From assembly GCA_963854835.1 (NCBI GenBank), contig OY978525.1, forward strand, positions 5,351,501-5,415,500: a DNA stretch of 64,000 nucleotides, given 5' to 3'. A program made the position numbers and the translations under genes. This DNA comes from Megamerina dolium. Its lineage: Eukaryota > Arthropoda > Insecta > Diptera > Megamerinidae. This document shows, piece after piece, positions 36,770 through 48,862 of this stretch; the first letter of the stretch is position 1, and each line of letters starts with the position of its first letter. Below the pieces are notes generated by a model. The model did not search any database and was not told the origin of the DNA. It saw only the letters and a program-made list of their open reading frames with translations.

Positions 36770-37576
36770 TAGGGCTGTGCGATTAATCGTTTGTTCAAAA
36801 ATTTTGAATAATCAAAATATTCGATTAATAAAAATTGAAATTATTCGATTAATCAGAGTTTTGATTAAGCAAAATATTTTTCATTATTTTCTTTTTTTTA
36901 TATTTTATTTTTGTGAATAAAATTTTCAAACGCATTCTTGTATTCGCAGCTACCTGTATACTTTGTATTGGAAAAAATATTATAAATATCGTCAATATTT
37001 TATTCGAATAATTTTATTCTGATTAATCAAAATTCTGAGTGAGTAAAAATTCTCTGAATACCGGAGCTAAGTGGTTAGTGTGTTGGCCTTCTGATCTGTA
37101 GGTCGTGGGCTTAATACCCGGCTGAAGCATAACAAATTTAATATCGGAAATATTTTTTTTTCGAACGGTACCCACCCATCTTCAGGCAATTCTTCCCGCA
37201 GTAGCAATTTGCCATGGAAAAGCTTCTAAAAGAACTCTGTGTCAAAGCTCAGAAAAAGTGATGTCGCAAGAGTTCTGAGAGTTCTGCCGTTCGGAACCGG
37301 CTAAAACAAGTAGGTTCCTTCTAACACTCTCCAAAATTTAGCACGCCCAACAGTTATGGAAGAGAAGCTCGGCCAAAGAGCCCTTCGAGACTTATATGTG
37401 CCACATATTTATTTATTTTTATAATAAAAATTCTGAATAATCGAATAATATCAATTTTTGAATATTCAAAATCATGATTATTCGAATAATTTCATATTTG
37501 ATTAATCAAAATTTTGATTAATCGAATATTTTGATCAGCAAAAATTTTTGAACAAATGCTTAATCGCACAGCCCTA
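36770..37576. mobile_element. hAT-type MITE with exact 8-bp target duplication
   Basis: The ends are inverted repeats: TAGGGCTGTGCGATTAATCG at 36770 and, read inward from 37576, TAGGGCTGTGCGATTAAGCA. Similarity continues through TTTGTTCAAAAATTTT, about 36 bp in all. Both sides carry the identical 8-bp word ATAAAAAT (36762-36769 and 37577-37584), the target-site length of hAT transposons. TAGGG-type ends also fit hAT. The interior is noncoding and full of ATTAATCAAAAT words. About 360 bp of it is a nested SINE (37066-37425), so the original MITE was about 450 bp. Confidence 0.9.
37066..37425 (+). mobile_element. tRNA-derived SINE, full copy nested in hAT MITE (copy 4)
   Basis: The head CCGGAGCTAAGTGGTTAGTG carries an A-box-like segment, and GTCGTGGGCTTAATACCC at about 37103 is B-box-like. 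The body blocks follow in the standard order to GCCACATATTTATTTATTTT. The flanks AAAATTCTCTGAATA (left) and AAAATTCTGAATA (right) form a 13-15 bp target duplication differing by one CT dinucleotide, as expected for LINE-driven insertion. It is the best-delimited copy in the window. Confidence 0.92.
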
Positions 37577-37584
37577 ATAAAAAT

Positions 37585-37920
37585 GAATAATTCCCGTATA
37601 TTTTAGTATTAGAAAAAATATTATAAATATTTTGAATACTTTATTCGAACAATTTTATTCTGATTAATCAAAATTCTAAATAATCGATAAATTTCAATTT
37701 AAACAAATTTTTATTTTTTTATATTTTCTTTGTGAATAAAATTTTCAAACGCAATCTCGTATTCGTAGCTACTTGTCTACTTTTATTCTGATTAATCAAA
37801 ATTCGATTATTATTCGAATAATTTCATATTTCATTGATCAAAATTTTGATTAATCGAATATTTTGATCGGTCAAAATTTTTCAAAAAAAAAAAATGAATA
37901 TTTTCCGTATATTTTAGTAT
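37585..37920. repeat. Partial second copy of hAT MITE interior
   Basis: AGAAAAAATATTATAAATAT, TTTATTCTGATTAATCAAAA, GTGAATAAAATTTTCAAACG and CATATTTCATTGATCAAAAT repeat blocks already seen at 36900-37030 and 37480-37560. CCGTATATTTTAGTATTAGA occurs at both edges of this stretch (about 37591 and 37906), indicating a local tandem rearrangement. Confidence 0.7.
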
Positions 37921-40099
37921 TAGACCTTTGAATGAGGAATATAATATATTTCTTATTTACCGAATTTCGCATATACACATTTGACGGGAAATTTTTTAGA
38001 TCGCCTTACTGACACAGAGTAATACTAAGAGTACCTCCATATTAGAGCTTACTCAAGTTTGTATAATACTCGATATTGGATATCAAACCAAGTAAATTTC
38101 TTAACTACAGATTAGAGCTCAAGTCTTTGGTAAACCATGCATTGAATATTAATCCAATTAAGGTAAGGTAACTTTTTTATTTTTTATTTTTAGTTAATGT
38201 TTCTTTTATTCCACGCTCACTGAAATATTCTTTCTTCACGGTTAGTCGAGCATTTGCAATATTTTATTATTTTTTTTATTTTTAGTTGATCTTTCATAGA
38301 GAATACTCATATATGAGAATGTACTCTTAAGAAAAATCTTCACCCTATATTTAATATGGAAAAATAAATTGTATACTTTTATTTTAATTAATTTTTCCTT
38401 TTTGTCGCTTAATAATATTTACCATATACCTTAGGTCCTACCTGTTGCCTATTTTAATATACGTTGACATCATCATATCATTTTGGCGCTAAAAAATTAG
38501 GTAGTAGACATATAAAATTTATGTTGCAATGCACAGAGATATAAAAATGTGTGGCTACGAATGCAACTAAATTAGATTAAATATTAACAAATTTGATAAG
38601 TTCATTGAATTAGATACTTTGGTTTCCCATCTCGACACAACGTGACAATATAAGTTTGGGAGTATGTCTATTATTCGTAGCATACAAAAGTGTCCTATAC
38701 GACACATGCGCCATAGAAATTTAGTACCCAACATTTTAAGGGGTAATCATTTTGAAATGGACAATTAGATTTGTGTTATACTTTTATACTGACTAATATG
38801 AACGTTTTACTGGTAAGGTACAAAAAAAGAAGCGCAAAAATTACAAACAACAAGCACATAGACAGCTTGGTGACAATTGTGTCTATCGTAGTTTCAATGA
38901 TAACATCAACAACAACAACAACAACAACAACAAACATTTAAGTCATAACAAGAAAAATGTGTCACATGGCAATTAATTTGTGTATGTACTGGTATGTTCA
39001 GCAATTTTTGTGCTCTGCAGCAGTCGTCGTCGTCGTCGATATAGTCATACATAGTACATAGATACCACAACTACAAGAGAATAACATTAGAAATTCAATA
39101 AAATTTTAAGATGAAAAATATGATATTACAAACCGACAAAATGTCTTTATGATACAATAGAATTTCTGTTAGCTATATTGTTTGGTTACTGTTACTCTTC
39201 AACTGTTGAAGAAATCTTAAATGTACGATATGATAATTTGCATACAAATATCAAATTATATACAATTTTATATGCCATCTATATGATTATATTAATATTA
39301 TTATTATTATTATTATTATCATCGTTATTATCAGTATGATTATCATTATTACAATTATTATTATTATTTTTATTATTACTTAGTACACCATGTATAGTAA
39401 ATGACAGAGTGGGCACCTGATTGCAGCACACTTGAGCAACAATCACTTGGGAGCAATCTAGGTTAGACGCGTTAGTAGCAACATGTAAAAGAATTTGCCA
39501 CACATTAGCCTATGCTATCAATGTCAAGATCACATTATTATGCATAATTTTGAGGTAATTTGCCAAAGTGTGTGTGTGTGTGTGTGCCTAAACGTGTGTG
39601 TATTACTAATGCGAATAAAATGTGATATAATATGATGTTCGTTTGTGTAACGTTGTTGCAGAAGAAAATGAAAGTAAATTCAAACCATATTATTTATGTG
39701 TAAATATTTCTATTTTTACTTCTCTTGCTTTGCGTTGAAGAATTCAAAAATTTTTGCATTATAAAATATTTATTATTTTATAAACATTCATACGCCACGT
39801 GCAACATGTAGCTAAGTATGTACTACTTACTTGTATCTATAAATATAATTTATTGCAGAATGATGCACAGTGGAGTGCTTAATATAAGTTAAATCTAAAA
39901 TAATATTTTATTATAAATTGACATGGTTTCTTATTTGAAAATTGACTCGAAAACTAGCATTGCTGAGCATACAATAAAGGAAGGCGTAGTTCAACATTTT
40001 CAATGTTAAAATATAAGCTTCATAATAGAATCATATCATATCATATAGATTAATTTGATTAGCAAAATGCAATAAAAATTTACATATACACTATTTAGC
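37921..40099. other. AT-rich noncoding spacer with microsatellites
   Basis: It holds (CAA)n at 38907-38933, (GTC)n at about 39023-39037, a mixed (ATT)n/(ATC)n tract at 39291-39379 and (GT)n at about 39568-39585. The minus-strand open frame over 39279-39503 owes its poly-Asn run to (ATT)n. No exon was recognised. Confidence 0.6.
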
Positions 40100-40222
40100 T
40101 TCCCAAGAATAGACGGGTCTACGTTCCGGAAACACTCGACCAATGTCCATTCACCTCATCAGAATATGGCAATGCTTTGTAGGGGAACAAAACAAAGCAT
40201 TTCCGTATTTTTGTTGCTACAT
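40100..40222 (-). repeat. Dispersed palindrome-core repeat, copy E, palindrome half lost
   Basis: The blocks CTTCCCAAGAATAGACGGGT, CTACGTTCCGGAAACACTCG, ACCAATGTCCATTCACC, CAGAATATGGCAATGCTTTG and GGGAACAAAACAAAGCATTT occur in order. It is in the same orientation as copy A. The central palindrome is reduced to CTCGACCAATG. Confidence 0.85.
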
Positions 40223-43200
40223 ATACACTATTTATATGTTCATCGATATGACTATTATAACATACTCATGACATGCATGCTTGAGGAACCACATTAATTT
40301 ACAAATCTATAAATTAATTTCATTATATGCATTCAAGTATGTAAATAATGTAAATACATACGTTTAAATATATGCGGTGGTCGCTGTGTTGTGGTAACCA
40401 TATTGGTTATGTTTTTGTGGCTGTTTTTGCACAGATTACAAATTACACATGAGTGTAACAACAACAGCATTGATTTTATAAGAGTACATTAACCACAGAA
40501 TAATATACAAGTAGTCTAATGTTTTCGAATCGATTGATTTTTAAAATGGATTTTCTTTTAATGTAAAATTGTATTTTCGTGCTCAACTCTTTAACGCAAA
40601 CTTTCTCTTGATACCATTTCGATATATTTATTGACTTTTATTTATGATTTTATAAATTCAAATGCCTGTTCGAATATTTTTCATTATTTACATATATTTT
40701 TATTACATAATATCATATCGTATTAATTTATTTTTCTCGATTGTGCAATTTACATGCAAATCTAACCCATCAAACATGTTATAACTTAAAAAGTTCATAG
40801 TTTAAATTCTTTTTTTTATTGAAAATTTTGTTTTACTTTCGATTATTATTATTGTTATTGTTAATATTTTTATGGCCAACAGCATTTCGATGATGTGTAA
40901 TCAATTTGATAGTATGTAAAAAAAAAAATGAAACAAAATTCTATATAAAAGTAAATACATACATCTATATGCAAATTGCAGGTTAATCAGCGCGCAATAA
41001 TACGAACAACAGCTAAGAAGCAGACATTTCAATATTTTAAAGAAAGAAAATGTGTATGGTAGTGAGAAACAGGGTTAAACAATAATTGTAAAAGTTTATT
41101 GTGGCAAGTTCAAGGTTTTGATTACAAGCATAAACATACACACGCACACACAAAACGCATATTTTCATAGCTACAGGCAATTCAATTAGATTTTAAATGT
41201 TTACTTTGAAATTTTCATGTACATACTATAAGCGCACTGGTGCAACTATAATATGGAACAACAAAGTTCATATAAGAAATACAAATTAAAGCTAAAAGGT
41301 TTACTATAACAAAACGGTTTCATCTTTAATCTATTTTTTTTTTTTCTTCTATTCTTTTCGAGCACTTTGTCATAAATAAGTAGTTGTGATGTTAAGTGAA
41401 TCATTTAAAGGTTGGTAACCTTTTGCTTTTGCACTATTGGACCTTGATGGAATATTTAAACTGTGTAACATAGTGACTGTTAAAAAGCAAAAAAGAAACA
41501 AATGTCTAAAATTTTCATTATCAATAAATGAAGTTATTGCACTAATACTTCTTAAGAAGCGGATGGATGAACAGCAAAAATAAATGGATTATATATGGAT
41601 TATACATATGTATATAAAAAAAAACGCAAACTGTCGAGGATCACAATGAGAGAAGCCTATCAACTATGAATTGGTCGAAACTAAAAGCATTTTACCATAA
41701 TGTTGGCTTGTGCGACACATAAGTGTGTCATAAAATATGCCTATCCTTTTTTTTTTCCTTGGAAAAAAATATTGTAATAGTTTACACCACAAGATGATAG
41801 TAAAATAAATTACTAATGGATTAAGCAGTTTTAGTACCACATTTTTTTTTTTTTTTTGTATTATCTGTATGTGTATTTTCTTATGAATATAAAATTTTTA
41901 ATACTTACAATGTGATGTGGTTTAAATCAATGAGGAACTCTCATCTCTTTATTATTGGTTTAATTTTTTATAGATACATTTCCTATTATAATTTATATCG
42001 CAACAGAATCTCCAGCAGGCAGTGATGTGAATCTAGTCACATATGGTGTTGTCGAATTGAATCAGTTTGGAATTGCCAAACAACAATAGAAAATAAGTCA
42101 TATTCCATTAGTATGTGATTTAATTTTCGACTGGATCAGTCAAACAAGCAAATATTCCATTTACAATTACGGTGTGATTTGGAATTAACGCGTATAACAA
42201 ATAAACAATTTTTTTAATTCCTTCTTGAATTTAAATAAATATTTTTGTCTGGCAATGCTTCATAATATTGGAGATCACGGAATGGTGAACTAAAAAGGTA
42301 GTGTTGTTCGACAGCTGGCTTTCCGCTTTATCGTATTTTTATTCGATATAAATAGAACGTTGTTATAGTCAAGGTGAAGATTATCTTAAATATAATATCG
42401 ACTAACTTGGCGTATTACGTATGAAAAAAAAAATAATAATAATAAATAAATAATATGAAATAAATAACTTATTTGAAAAAAAAAACACGGTTATTATTTG
42501 TATAAATTGTAGCACAGATGTGAAGAATGAGACTTATCCTTGAAGTATGGATGAATTAATGAAAAATAAAATATAAATAATGATGAAAATTAAAAAAAAA
42601 CTTTCCATATTTTTAAATTGTCATTTTAAATAATAATCATATTTGGAATAAAAATTTTGAGATTTCAAATTGTTCTTTAAAGCAACAGATATTTATTGTA
42701 AATGGATAATTGGTACTTGTGATTCAAGATGTATTTTTTATATGTGCTAATACTTCGACAACAACGTACAAAATCAACGTACTTTACTTCCAGCGCTTGT
42801 ATTTGACTTGAGTTTTATCAAACTTTTAAACCCTAGCAATGAAACCAATATTACTTGTGGTATACAAAAAAGAATATACACAAACAAACCATTCTTATAT
42901 TGTCTTGAATGTGCAAATGCATTGTTTGTATCCCAATTTTCATTTCATTTAATTAAAATATCCAGAATTTGCTCTGTATTGAAATTTTTTTATGAATTAA
43001 AATTCAAATCAATTCAGCTTAGAAAGCTTAGCATCTATGCCGTTTTATTGTCAAAAAGATAGTGGATTGCCGAATGAAACACTGCTAATATTAAAAAATG
43101 ATTGATATGTATTAATTTTTTTTAAATATTGAATTTTAAATCATATTTAGCATGGAAATTGCTTTTAAAAATTTCATTTTAAAAATAAATGTATTTTCTT

Positions 43201-43260
43201 TTATTCTATCCAACATTACTTTTCGTTTGTACTGTACATATGTATACGAAAAATTAGAAC
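40223..43260. other. Noncoding spacer upstream of CSN7
   Basis: No exon of another gene was recognised. There are simple A/T runs near 41338, 41843, 42424 and 42476. The 84-codon frame at 42808-43059 just upstream of CSN7 has no known domain and no coding-like features beyond being open. Confidence 0.5.
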
Positions 43261-43315
43261 ATCCCTGTACTTGGGTAATATGCTTGTGCTGGGAACAGTT
43301 TGTATAGACAAAGAA

Positions 43316-43325
43316 ACAGCTGTTT
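43316..43325. promoter_or_regulatory. Housekeeping-type E-box upstream of CSN7
   Basis: AACAGCTGTT is a perfect 10-bp palindrome and fits the fly core-promoter E-box motif AWCAGCTGWT typical of broadly expressed, TATA-less genes. It lies about 103 bp before the CSN7 ATG. No TATA box is evident nearby. That it drives CSN7 is inference from position and gene class. Confidence 0.5.
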
Positions 43326-43427
43326 GTGAGAAAATAAAGTTGAACATATTTTGTGCCGGTGAAGTGAAATTAACTGCGTTAAATTGATTAAATTAAAATA
43401 GAAAGAAAACTACAAAATAAATAAAAC

Positions 43428-43943
43428 ATGACTCAAGACGTACTAATGATGCAGGATGAACCAACAACACCAAGTACAGAGGCGGCGCGTAATCAATTGC
43501 AACAATTTTGTTTACTGGCCAAATCAGCACACGGTGCTGCTATACTGGAACTGATACGTCAAGTGTTGGAAACTCCAGGAATATATGTGTTTGCCGAATT
43601 AATAACAATGCCAAACATTGAAGAAGTAGTCTAGTTTTCTATTTACTTACAAACAGGTGTTGTTCATATTTGAAATTTCTTCATTTACAGTTATCGAAAG
43701 GTGCCGATGTCAAGTATTGGAATACACTGAATTTGTTTGCTTATGGTACTTATAAACAATATCGCCAAAGTCCCTCAGAATATTTGGAGCTAACACCCAC
43801 GATGCAAAAGAAATTACAGCATTTGACTATCGTTTCGTTGGCCATTAAAACAAAAAGTATTCCATATTCTGTACTATTGGAAGAGTTGGGTATTGATAAT
43901 GTACGCCATTTGGAAGATTTGATTATTGAAGCTATATATGCGG
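43428..43943 (+). CDS. CSN7: COP9 signalosome subunit 7, first two coding exons
   Basis: CSN7 is a PCI-domain subunit of the COP9 signalosome, the complex that removes Nedd8 from cullin-RING ubiquitin ligases. The ATG at 43428 has a fly-type context (AAAACATG). Exon 1 (43428-43625) encodes 66 residues, including [20 protein letters not shown] and [18 protein letters not shown]. Exon 2 (43691-43943) encodes 84 residues plus one base, including [15 protein letters not shown] and the PCI winged-helix part [20 protein letters not shown] then AIYA. The 65-bp intron has GT at 43626 and TTTACAG before 43691. Exon 2 ends GCG G|GTGAGT, phase 1, as expected before the Asp-Ile-Ile of the fly protein. 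The 150 residues seen are just over half the usual length (about 260-280). The remaining exons were not found, so intron 2 spans at least 20 kb or the gene is broken. Confidence 0.93.
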
Positions 43944-45084
43944 GTGAGTTGAATGAAAACGTACATATATAAATTCATAATATATAGTGATTATGTTATT
44001 CACATGCCATGAAAACTAAAAATGTGTGCTTGTTCATATAAAGTCTTTGTGTTGAATAGGTCACATGCAATTATATTTTTAATATTTTCATCACTTATTC
44101 TATCTGTTTAATTAAATCTCAAACGAATTCATTTCACTGCAACCAATTGATGCATATCTTGTCACTAAAATTCAATTCAAATTTTATCAGCTTTTTATGG
44201 ATGGTTTTGTATACCTTTATAAGCTATTAGCATGGCTATATACCTACAATAGTTGATATGAACATACGTTTGTATGTACGTACGTGTTGAAAAAGGACAA
44301 AGAATCAAAATACACAAATATTATTCCTTAACTCGTTTCGATGTTTTCGGCGAAATGCCAAACAAATTCACGAACTTAAAACACACATTTGGCCCTTATT
44401 GCAATTATATGCAGTTGTTACCCTTTTACAAAATATGTATTATGCTGTGTTTGCACATATTCTTTAGTATGCGTACGGTTTTTCGCTACACAAGTACAAT
44501 TGTGAATATTGTTCAATTTTAATATAACTCGTATGTACATTAAGCTCAAAAGCCATTTAGTCAACAATTTACTGCTGACTACATCCATGTAATGAAGCAT
44601 TTATTGATGTATGCTCCTTGTACTTGTAGGTACATTGTGTGAATGTGTGCTTAGCCCTTTTTTGTATTGTAATATTTCGTGATAGAAGAGGATTAGAAAT
44701 TCATATCGTTTATTGTTGTTTGTTTGTTTGTTTGTTTATGTAAAAATGCATGAAATTGCAAAAATTGAGATATGCATGCATAAATTCCATAAATACCTAC
44801 ACATGTATGTATGTATGTATACATGTGAACTTTACATTACTAGAATTTTGAAATAACTAAAAATCTCGTATGGTATTTACTAGAACAAAAACAATGTTTG
44901 ATAAAGCGAGGTTAATTAAAAGTGCCTATTATGCAGTTATTACAAAAAATACTCGACCCAAGAGAAATCTATGTAACTATAGGAAGGTTGTAATTCAATA
45001 TCGTTTGTATTTTCTATACAAAAAAATTCCAAACAAAATATTTTTTAAATAGTGCACGATATTGTTAATCAGAACATACGTAGA
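43944..45084. other. CSN7 intron 2, proximal part
   Basis: It starts with a strong donor GTGAGT at 43944. It holds (TTTG)n at about 44715-44738 and an (ATGT)n run near 44803-44820. No exon continuing CSN7 was recognised. Confidence 0.55.
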
Positions 45085-45440
45085 TGTTCCATTAGTGTCT
45101 GCAGTAGCAATCAGGCTTCATTAAAGGCTCTTGAAAGTTGTCAAAACTTCCCAAAACAAGTCTAAGTATGCAAAACAGTATAATAAAGTTGCAATACCAT
45201 GGTTGAACCAGTGTACTTTTGTAAAATAAATATTCTGGAACAAGAGTAGAACAGCATACCATCATTGGTGTCTCCAGTAACAATCAGGCTTCATTGAAGA
45301 CTCTTGAAAGTTGTCAAAACTTCCCAAAACAAGTCTAAGCATGCAAAACAGTATAATAAAGTTGAAATACCATGCTTCAATCAGTGTACTTTTGTAAAAT
45401 AAATATTTTGGAATGAGAGTAGAATAGCATACCATTAGAA
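45085..45440. repeat. 173-bp tandem duplication
   Basis: CAATCAGGCTTCATT begins at 45108 and again at 45281. Both units continue CTCTTGAAAGTTGTCAAAAC, TTCCCAAAACAAGTCTAAG, ATGCAAAACAGTATAATAAA and CAGTGTACTTTTGTAAAATA, ending near GAGTAGAAYAGCATACCAT. The units show a modest number of substitutions. Confidence 0.88.
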
Positions 45441-45459
45441 ACAAACAAAATTATTTCGC

Positions 45460-46400
45460 ACAGAGTGTAATTTTGTGATCGACCTCTTAAAGGAACTCCC
45501 ATACATAATAAACGCAAAATGAACATGAAAAATCTGCAAATAACCCCATAGTTGCCCAAATAATCACATAGTTACCTAGAATTTATAACTGACACGATTA
45601 ATTATAACAAACATACTTCACTATTTAATGGTGCTTCCCTATAAAATGAAAGTTTAAACACCAGAAATTCGTAAATAAGCCCTTAGAGCGTTGAAATGTA
45701 TGACCAAACCCTTCTTATTTTTCCTCCCAAACATTTCGTCTGAAAAAGTGACCCTCTATTTTCACTGTTTAGAGGAACTTCCTTACAAAATAAACGTAAA
45801 ACCACCCGCTAATTGTTAAATAAACCCAGGAATTTCTCCAAAACCATTGAAATGTATGACCAATCCGCTCGTATTTTTCCTCGCGAACATTTCATCCGAA
45901 CATACTTACCCTCTGCGCCATTTAGAGGGGCTTCCCAATTAATAATTAATAGCAATTAACCTTATAGCAGTCCAGGAATCGTCTGTCGAGCGCTGAATTG
46001 TATGACCGACTCCAATTCATTTTTTCTCTTTACCTCCAAACATGCTTACACCTTATTTTCACTCTTTAGAGGGGCTTTCCTACAAAATGAGCATAAAAAC
46101 ATACGAAAATCACCAAATAACCTCATAGCTTTTCAGAAATAACACCTAGATCGGTGAGATATTTAACCGACCCCTTTTTTAATTATGCTTGCAAGTATTT
46201 TCTCCCAACATAGATGCACTCACCCTCTATATGTACCACTTGGAAGAGCTTCCCTGCAATATGAGCGTAAAAATACTTGAAAATCGTAAAGTAACCACAG
46301 TAATTAGCCTGATTAAGTTTTCCTTGCCAACATATCCTTCAAATATAGTTACTTCCTATTTCCAATTCTTATTAGGCCTCTCACACAAAATTGATGCATT
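45460..46400 (+). repeat. Degenerate satellite array related to that at 28.7-29.8 kb
   Basis: Repeated blocks TATGACCGACYCC, TTTTTCTC or TTTTTCCTC, AACATTTCATCCGAACATAC, TTACCCTCT, TTTAGAGGGGCTTCCC, TACAAAATGAGCATAAAAAC and CAAATAACCTCATAG recur about every 150 bp (for example near 45700, 45870, 46020 and 46170). Block order and several words match the 28735-29830 array, but the units are more diverged and carry TTTAGAGGGG where that array has CTTAAGGCGA. Confidence 0.75.
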
Positions 46401-46465
46401 TGGATTACATTTTTGTTTCCTTGCTCATCCACCTTTATATGCAGATAATAAAATATTTAAATCTT

Positions 46466-46467
<2 letters not shown>

Positions 46468-46499
<32 letters not shown>

Positions 46500-46508
46500 T
46501 GTGTGTGT
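46468..46508. repeat. (GT)n microsatellite
   Basis: About 40 bp of GTGTGTGT with a single GAGT interruption near 46497. It creates a spurious Cys-Val run in one frame. Confidence 0.97.
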
Positions 46509-47974
46509 AATGATACAATTTGTTGGTAAAATATAATATTTCAATTAACGCATTGTAGTATTTGCATATATGTATGTTGAATGTGTGCTACAAGAAACGA
46601 AGAATTCAATTAAATTTCTTTAAAAATTTTAAAACGAAAAATAAACGTAAGAAATATGTATTACTAGTAAAGCACATTTTAATTAAATTTTTTGCGCTTT
46701 CAAATCACTTTATACTGGGAATTTTAATTTAGCTCATTTCCTATGGGCAAGTATGAAACACAAAGCTATAGTACATTAAACTATTGTTGTTAGCATATAT
46801 GTGTACTATTCATTTCTCATTCATTAAAAGAGTTAATTATATACTCATAAGGTAAATGCTTCAATTTAGCCCACCTACTCTTCTATTTCGCAAAAGTGAA
46901 TATGAAAGAATATGAAGTGGTTTTTGTTTGGTTAGTGTGTTGTCCCATTTTATTTGAAAGGACTACAATATTTACATGACCTTATTTATATGAAAGATAT
47001 ACAATATAGATTTCTATTTTAGAATATAAATACATATATGACTGTAATTCTTGAGTTGTACATATTTCACAATAATTTATTGTAACATTTTTATTCCCAT
47101 GCGTCTTAAACTTATGTAAGTGCAATGTAGCATACATCACATAATTATGTTGCATATATATACTCGTAAAATGATGTCAGTTAATGAGTGTGTATTCTTA
47201 CCTTTGTTTTACCTTTGGCAAGACGCAATTTCTTATTGTTGTGAAAAGTTGACCGAAGTTTCTCTGGAATTGAGTTTAACATGAAGTTTTATTAACACGG
47301 GAATTTATGCTAACAGCATCTTTTGACTGCATATTTGTACATACAATTTAACTAAATGTAATGGTTATATAGTTTGCTTAAGTGTCAGGTCAGTTTTTTG
47401 TTTTTGTTATCCTTTTAATACTTCCTATTTATATAAAGTGTTTCAGTAGAGAAGTAATTACTTGAGAGACATTTTTATGTAACTAGTACATATATAAGTA
47501 GTACACCAAATTTGCATATTCATTTAAAAGTTCTTAATCTGTGTAATTAACTTTAGCAGCTCATACTATTTGGGAACATCAAGTTAATTTCATCAAGCAA
47601 AAAATGGTATCGATGTAGAAGAAGTGTGTATTGTATGGCTTTAGACATTATTTAATGTAATGCAATGACAAATTTTTGAGTCCACAGTTGGTGGCCTATA
47701 TCCTCTGTGTTCTATTAACTAAAGCTGGCATTAAACAGAGCCCAGAGACAATGAAAAAGCAATGATAAGTTTGCAAGAAACATACAAATATATCTCTTTT
47801 TTCAAACTTTAGGTACGAAATCGGAGTGCCAAGCAAAAAAATGAAGAATCATGCCAATTGATCTACATAGTTACAAGAAAAAGGAGAATTAGAAATGAGA
47901 CTCAGAGCACGAATCGTCGGATAGTAGAAATAAGAGAACATCATCAGCACTCGCTGAACATATATTGTATGTTA
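46509..47974. other. Noncoding intron/spacer sequence
   Basis: No repeat family member or exon was recognised. TTTTTTCAAACTTTAG before 47813 looks like a splice acceptor, but the following frame is short and unrecognised. Confidence 0.4.
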
Positions 47975-48302
47975 TGTTATTGTGACGACCCTCTCTTTGA
48001 GAGAACACACTTAGGCCAGAAAGGTCTATTGGGATACCACCGAGCTTCTCTTCCAATACTGTTGTGCGTGTTAAATTTGGACAGCATTCGAAAGGGACCT
48101 ACTTATATTAGCCGGTGGTTCCGAGCGGCAGAACCCTTGTGACATCACTTGAACTTAGTTTTGTCACAGAGCTCTTTTAAGAAGCATTTTTGGCAAATTA
48201 TTACTACCGGAAAAATTGCCAATTCTTGCCGACAGATGGGTACCGTTCGAAAGAAAAATCTTGTCGATATTAAATTTTATTATGCTTCAACCGGGGATTG
48301 AG
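47975..48302 (-). mobile_element. tRNA-derived SINE with alternative 3' tail (copy 5)
   Basis: Read on the minus strand it starts at the B-box remnant (GCTCAATCCCCGG) and runs through the body (ACGGTACCCATCTGTCGGCA, CTTAAAAGAGCTCTGTGACA, GTTCTGCCGCTCGGAACCAC) to GGAAGAGAAGCTCGG. There, instead of the usual CCAAAGAGCCCTTCG tail, it continues TGGTATCCCAATAGACCTTT, CTGGCCTAAGTGTGTTCTC and TCAAAGAGAGGGTCGTCAC. The A-box half of the head is missing. Confidence 0.85.
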
Positions 48303-48312
48303 CTAAACATAT

Positions 48313-48560
48313 ATGAAACACAGAACACACAGCTGATTTTGATAACACGAAAATATCGATGCACATTAAGTAAGAAACAGAATATGTAGCTGAAGTATGA
48401 AGTACGGGTCGCGCGTCAATCTGTGAAAAATATGTTAAAATGCGACTTTTCAAATGACAATTAACACAATGTAAAGTTTTAGCTGTCGATGAAGTTGAAG
48501 CGGAAACACAAAGTTCGAACTTTTTAGCTTTTGTTGCGTTTCTTCGCATTGTCAGCTGAT
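48313..48560. repeat. Segment sharing a ~35-bp direct repeat with 48900 and carrying CAGCTG E-boxes
   Basis: GAACACACAGCTGATTTTGA, continuing TAACACGAAAATAT, at about 48320 recurs at about 48900 as GAACACACAGCTGATTTTGA, TAATATGAAAATAT. At 48551-48574 two CAGCTG boxes (GTCAGCTGATT, GGCAGCTGTTTC) lie just upstream of a minus-strand ATG at 48549 that opens a frame of 89 codons (MRRNATKAKKFELCVSASTS). The frame has no recognised domain. The arrangement could be a decayed promoter and first exon, or chance. Confidence 0.35.
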
Positions 48561-48862
48561 TGGCAGCTGTTTCTTTTGACTAAGGCTATCAGACATACTT
48601 TTAAAGAAAAGTAAAAAAGAAGAAAAAACTGAGATAATCATGAAATAAAGTACACAAAACATGAAATGCTTATTAAATTTTAGCATATTTACTTAAAAAT
48701 GTTTCAAAATAAAAATTTCAAATCTTTGGTAAACGCGATAGTGGCGGCATTTTTCGCCTGAAGCGCTTCATTGTCAACTTCAGCTTAATACTTCAGCGTC
48801 ACATTCTGGTCCAGCCTTGAGAAACATTGGTGATTCAAGAGAGCAATGAATGCAATGAAGCA

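Noticed and set aside
39279..39503. Asn-rich minus-strand protein
   Set aside because: The Asn and Asp run is the complement of an (ATT)n/(ATC)n microsatellite.
42808..43062. 84-codon frame just upstream of CSN7 as an upstream gene
   Set aside because: It has no recognisable motif, no good start context and AT-driven composition; it is probably chance.
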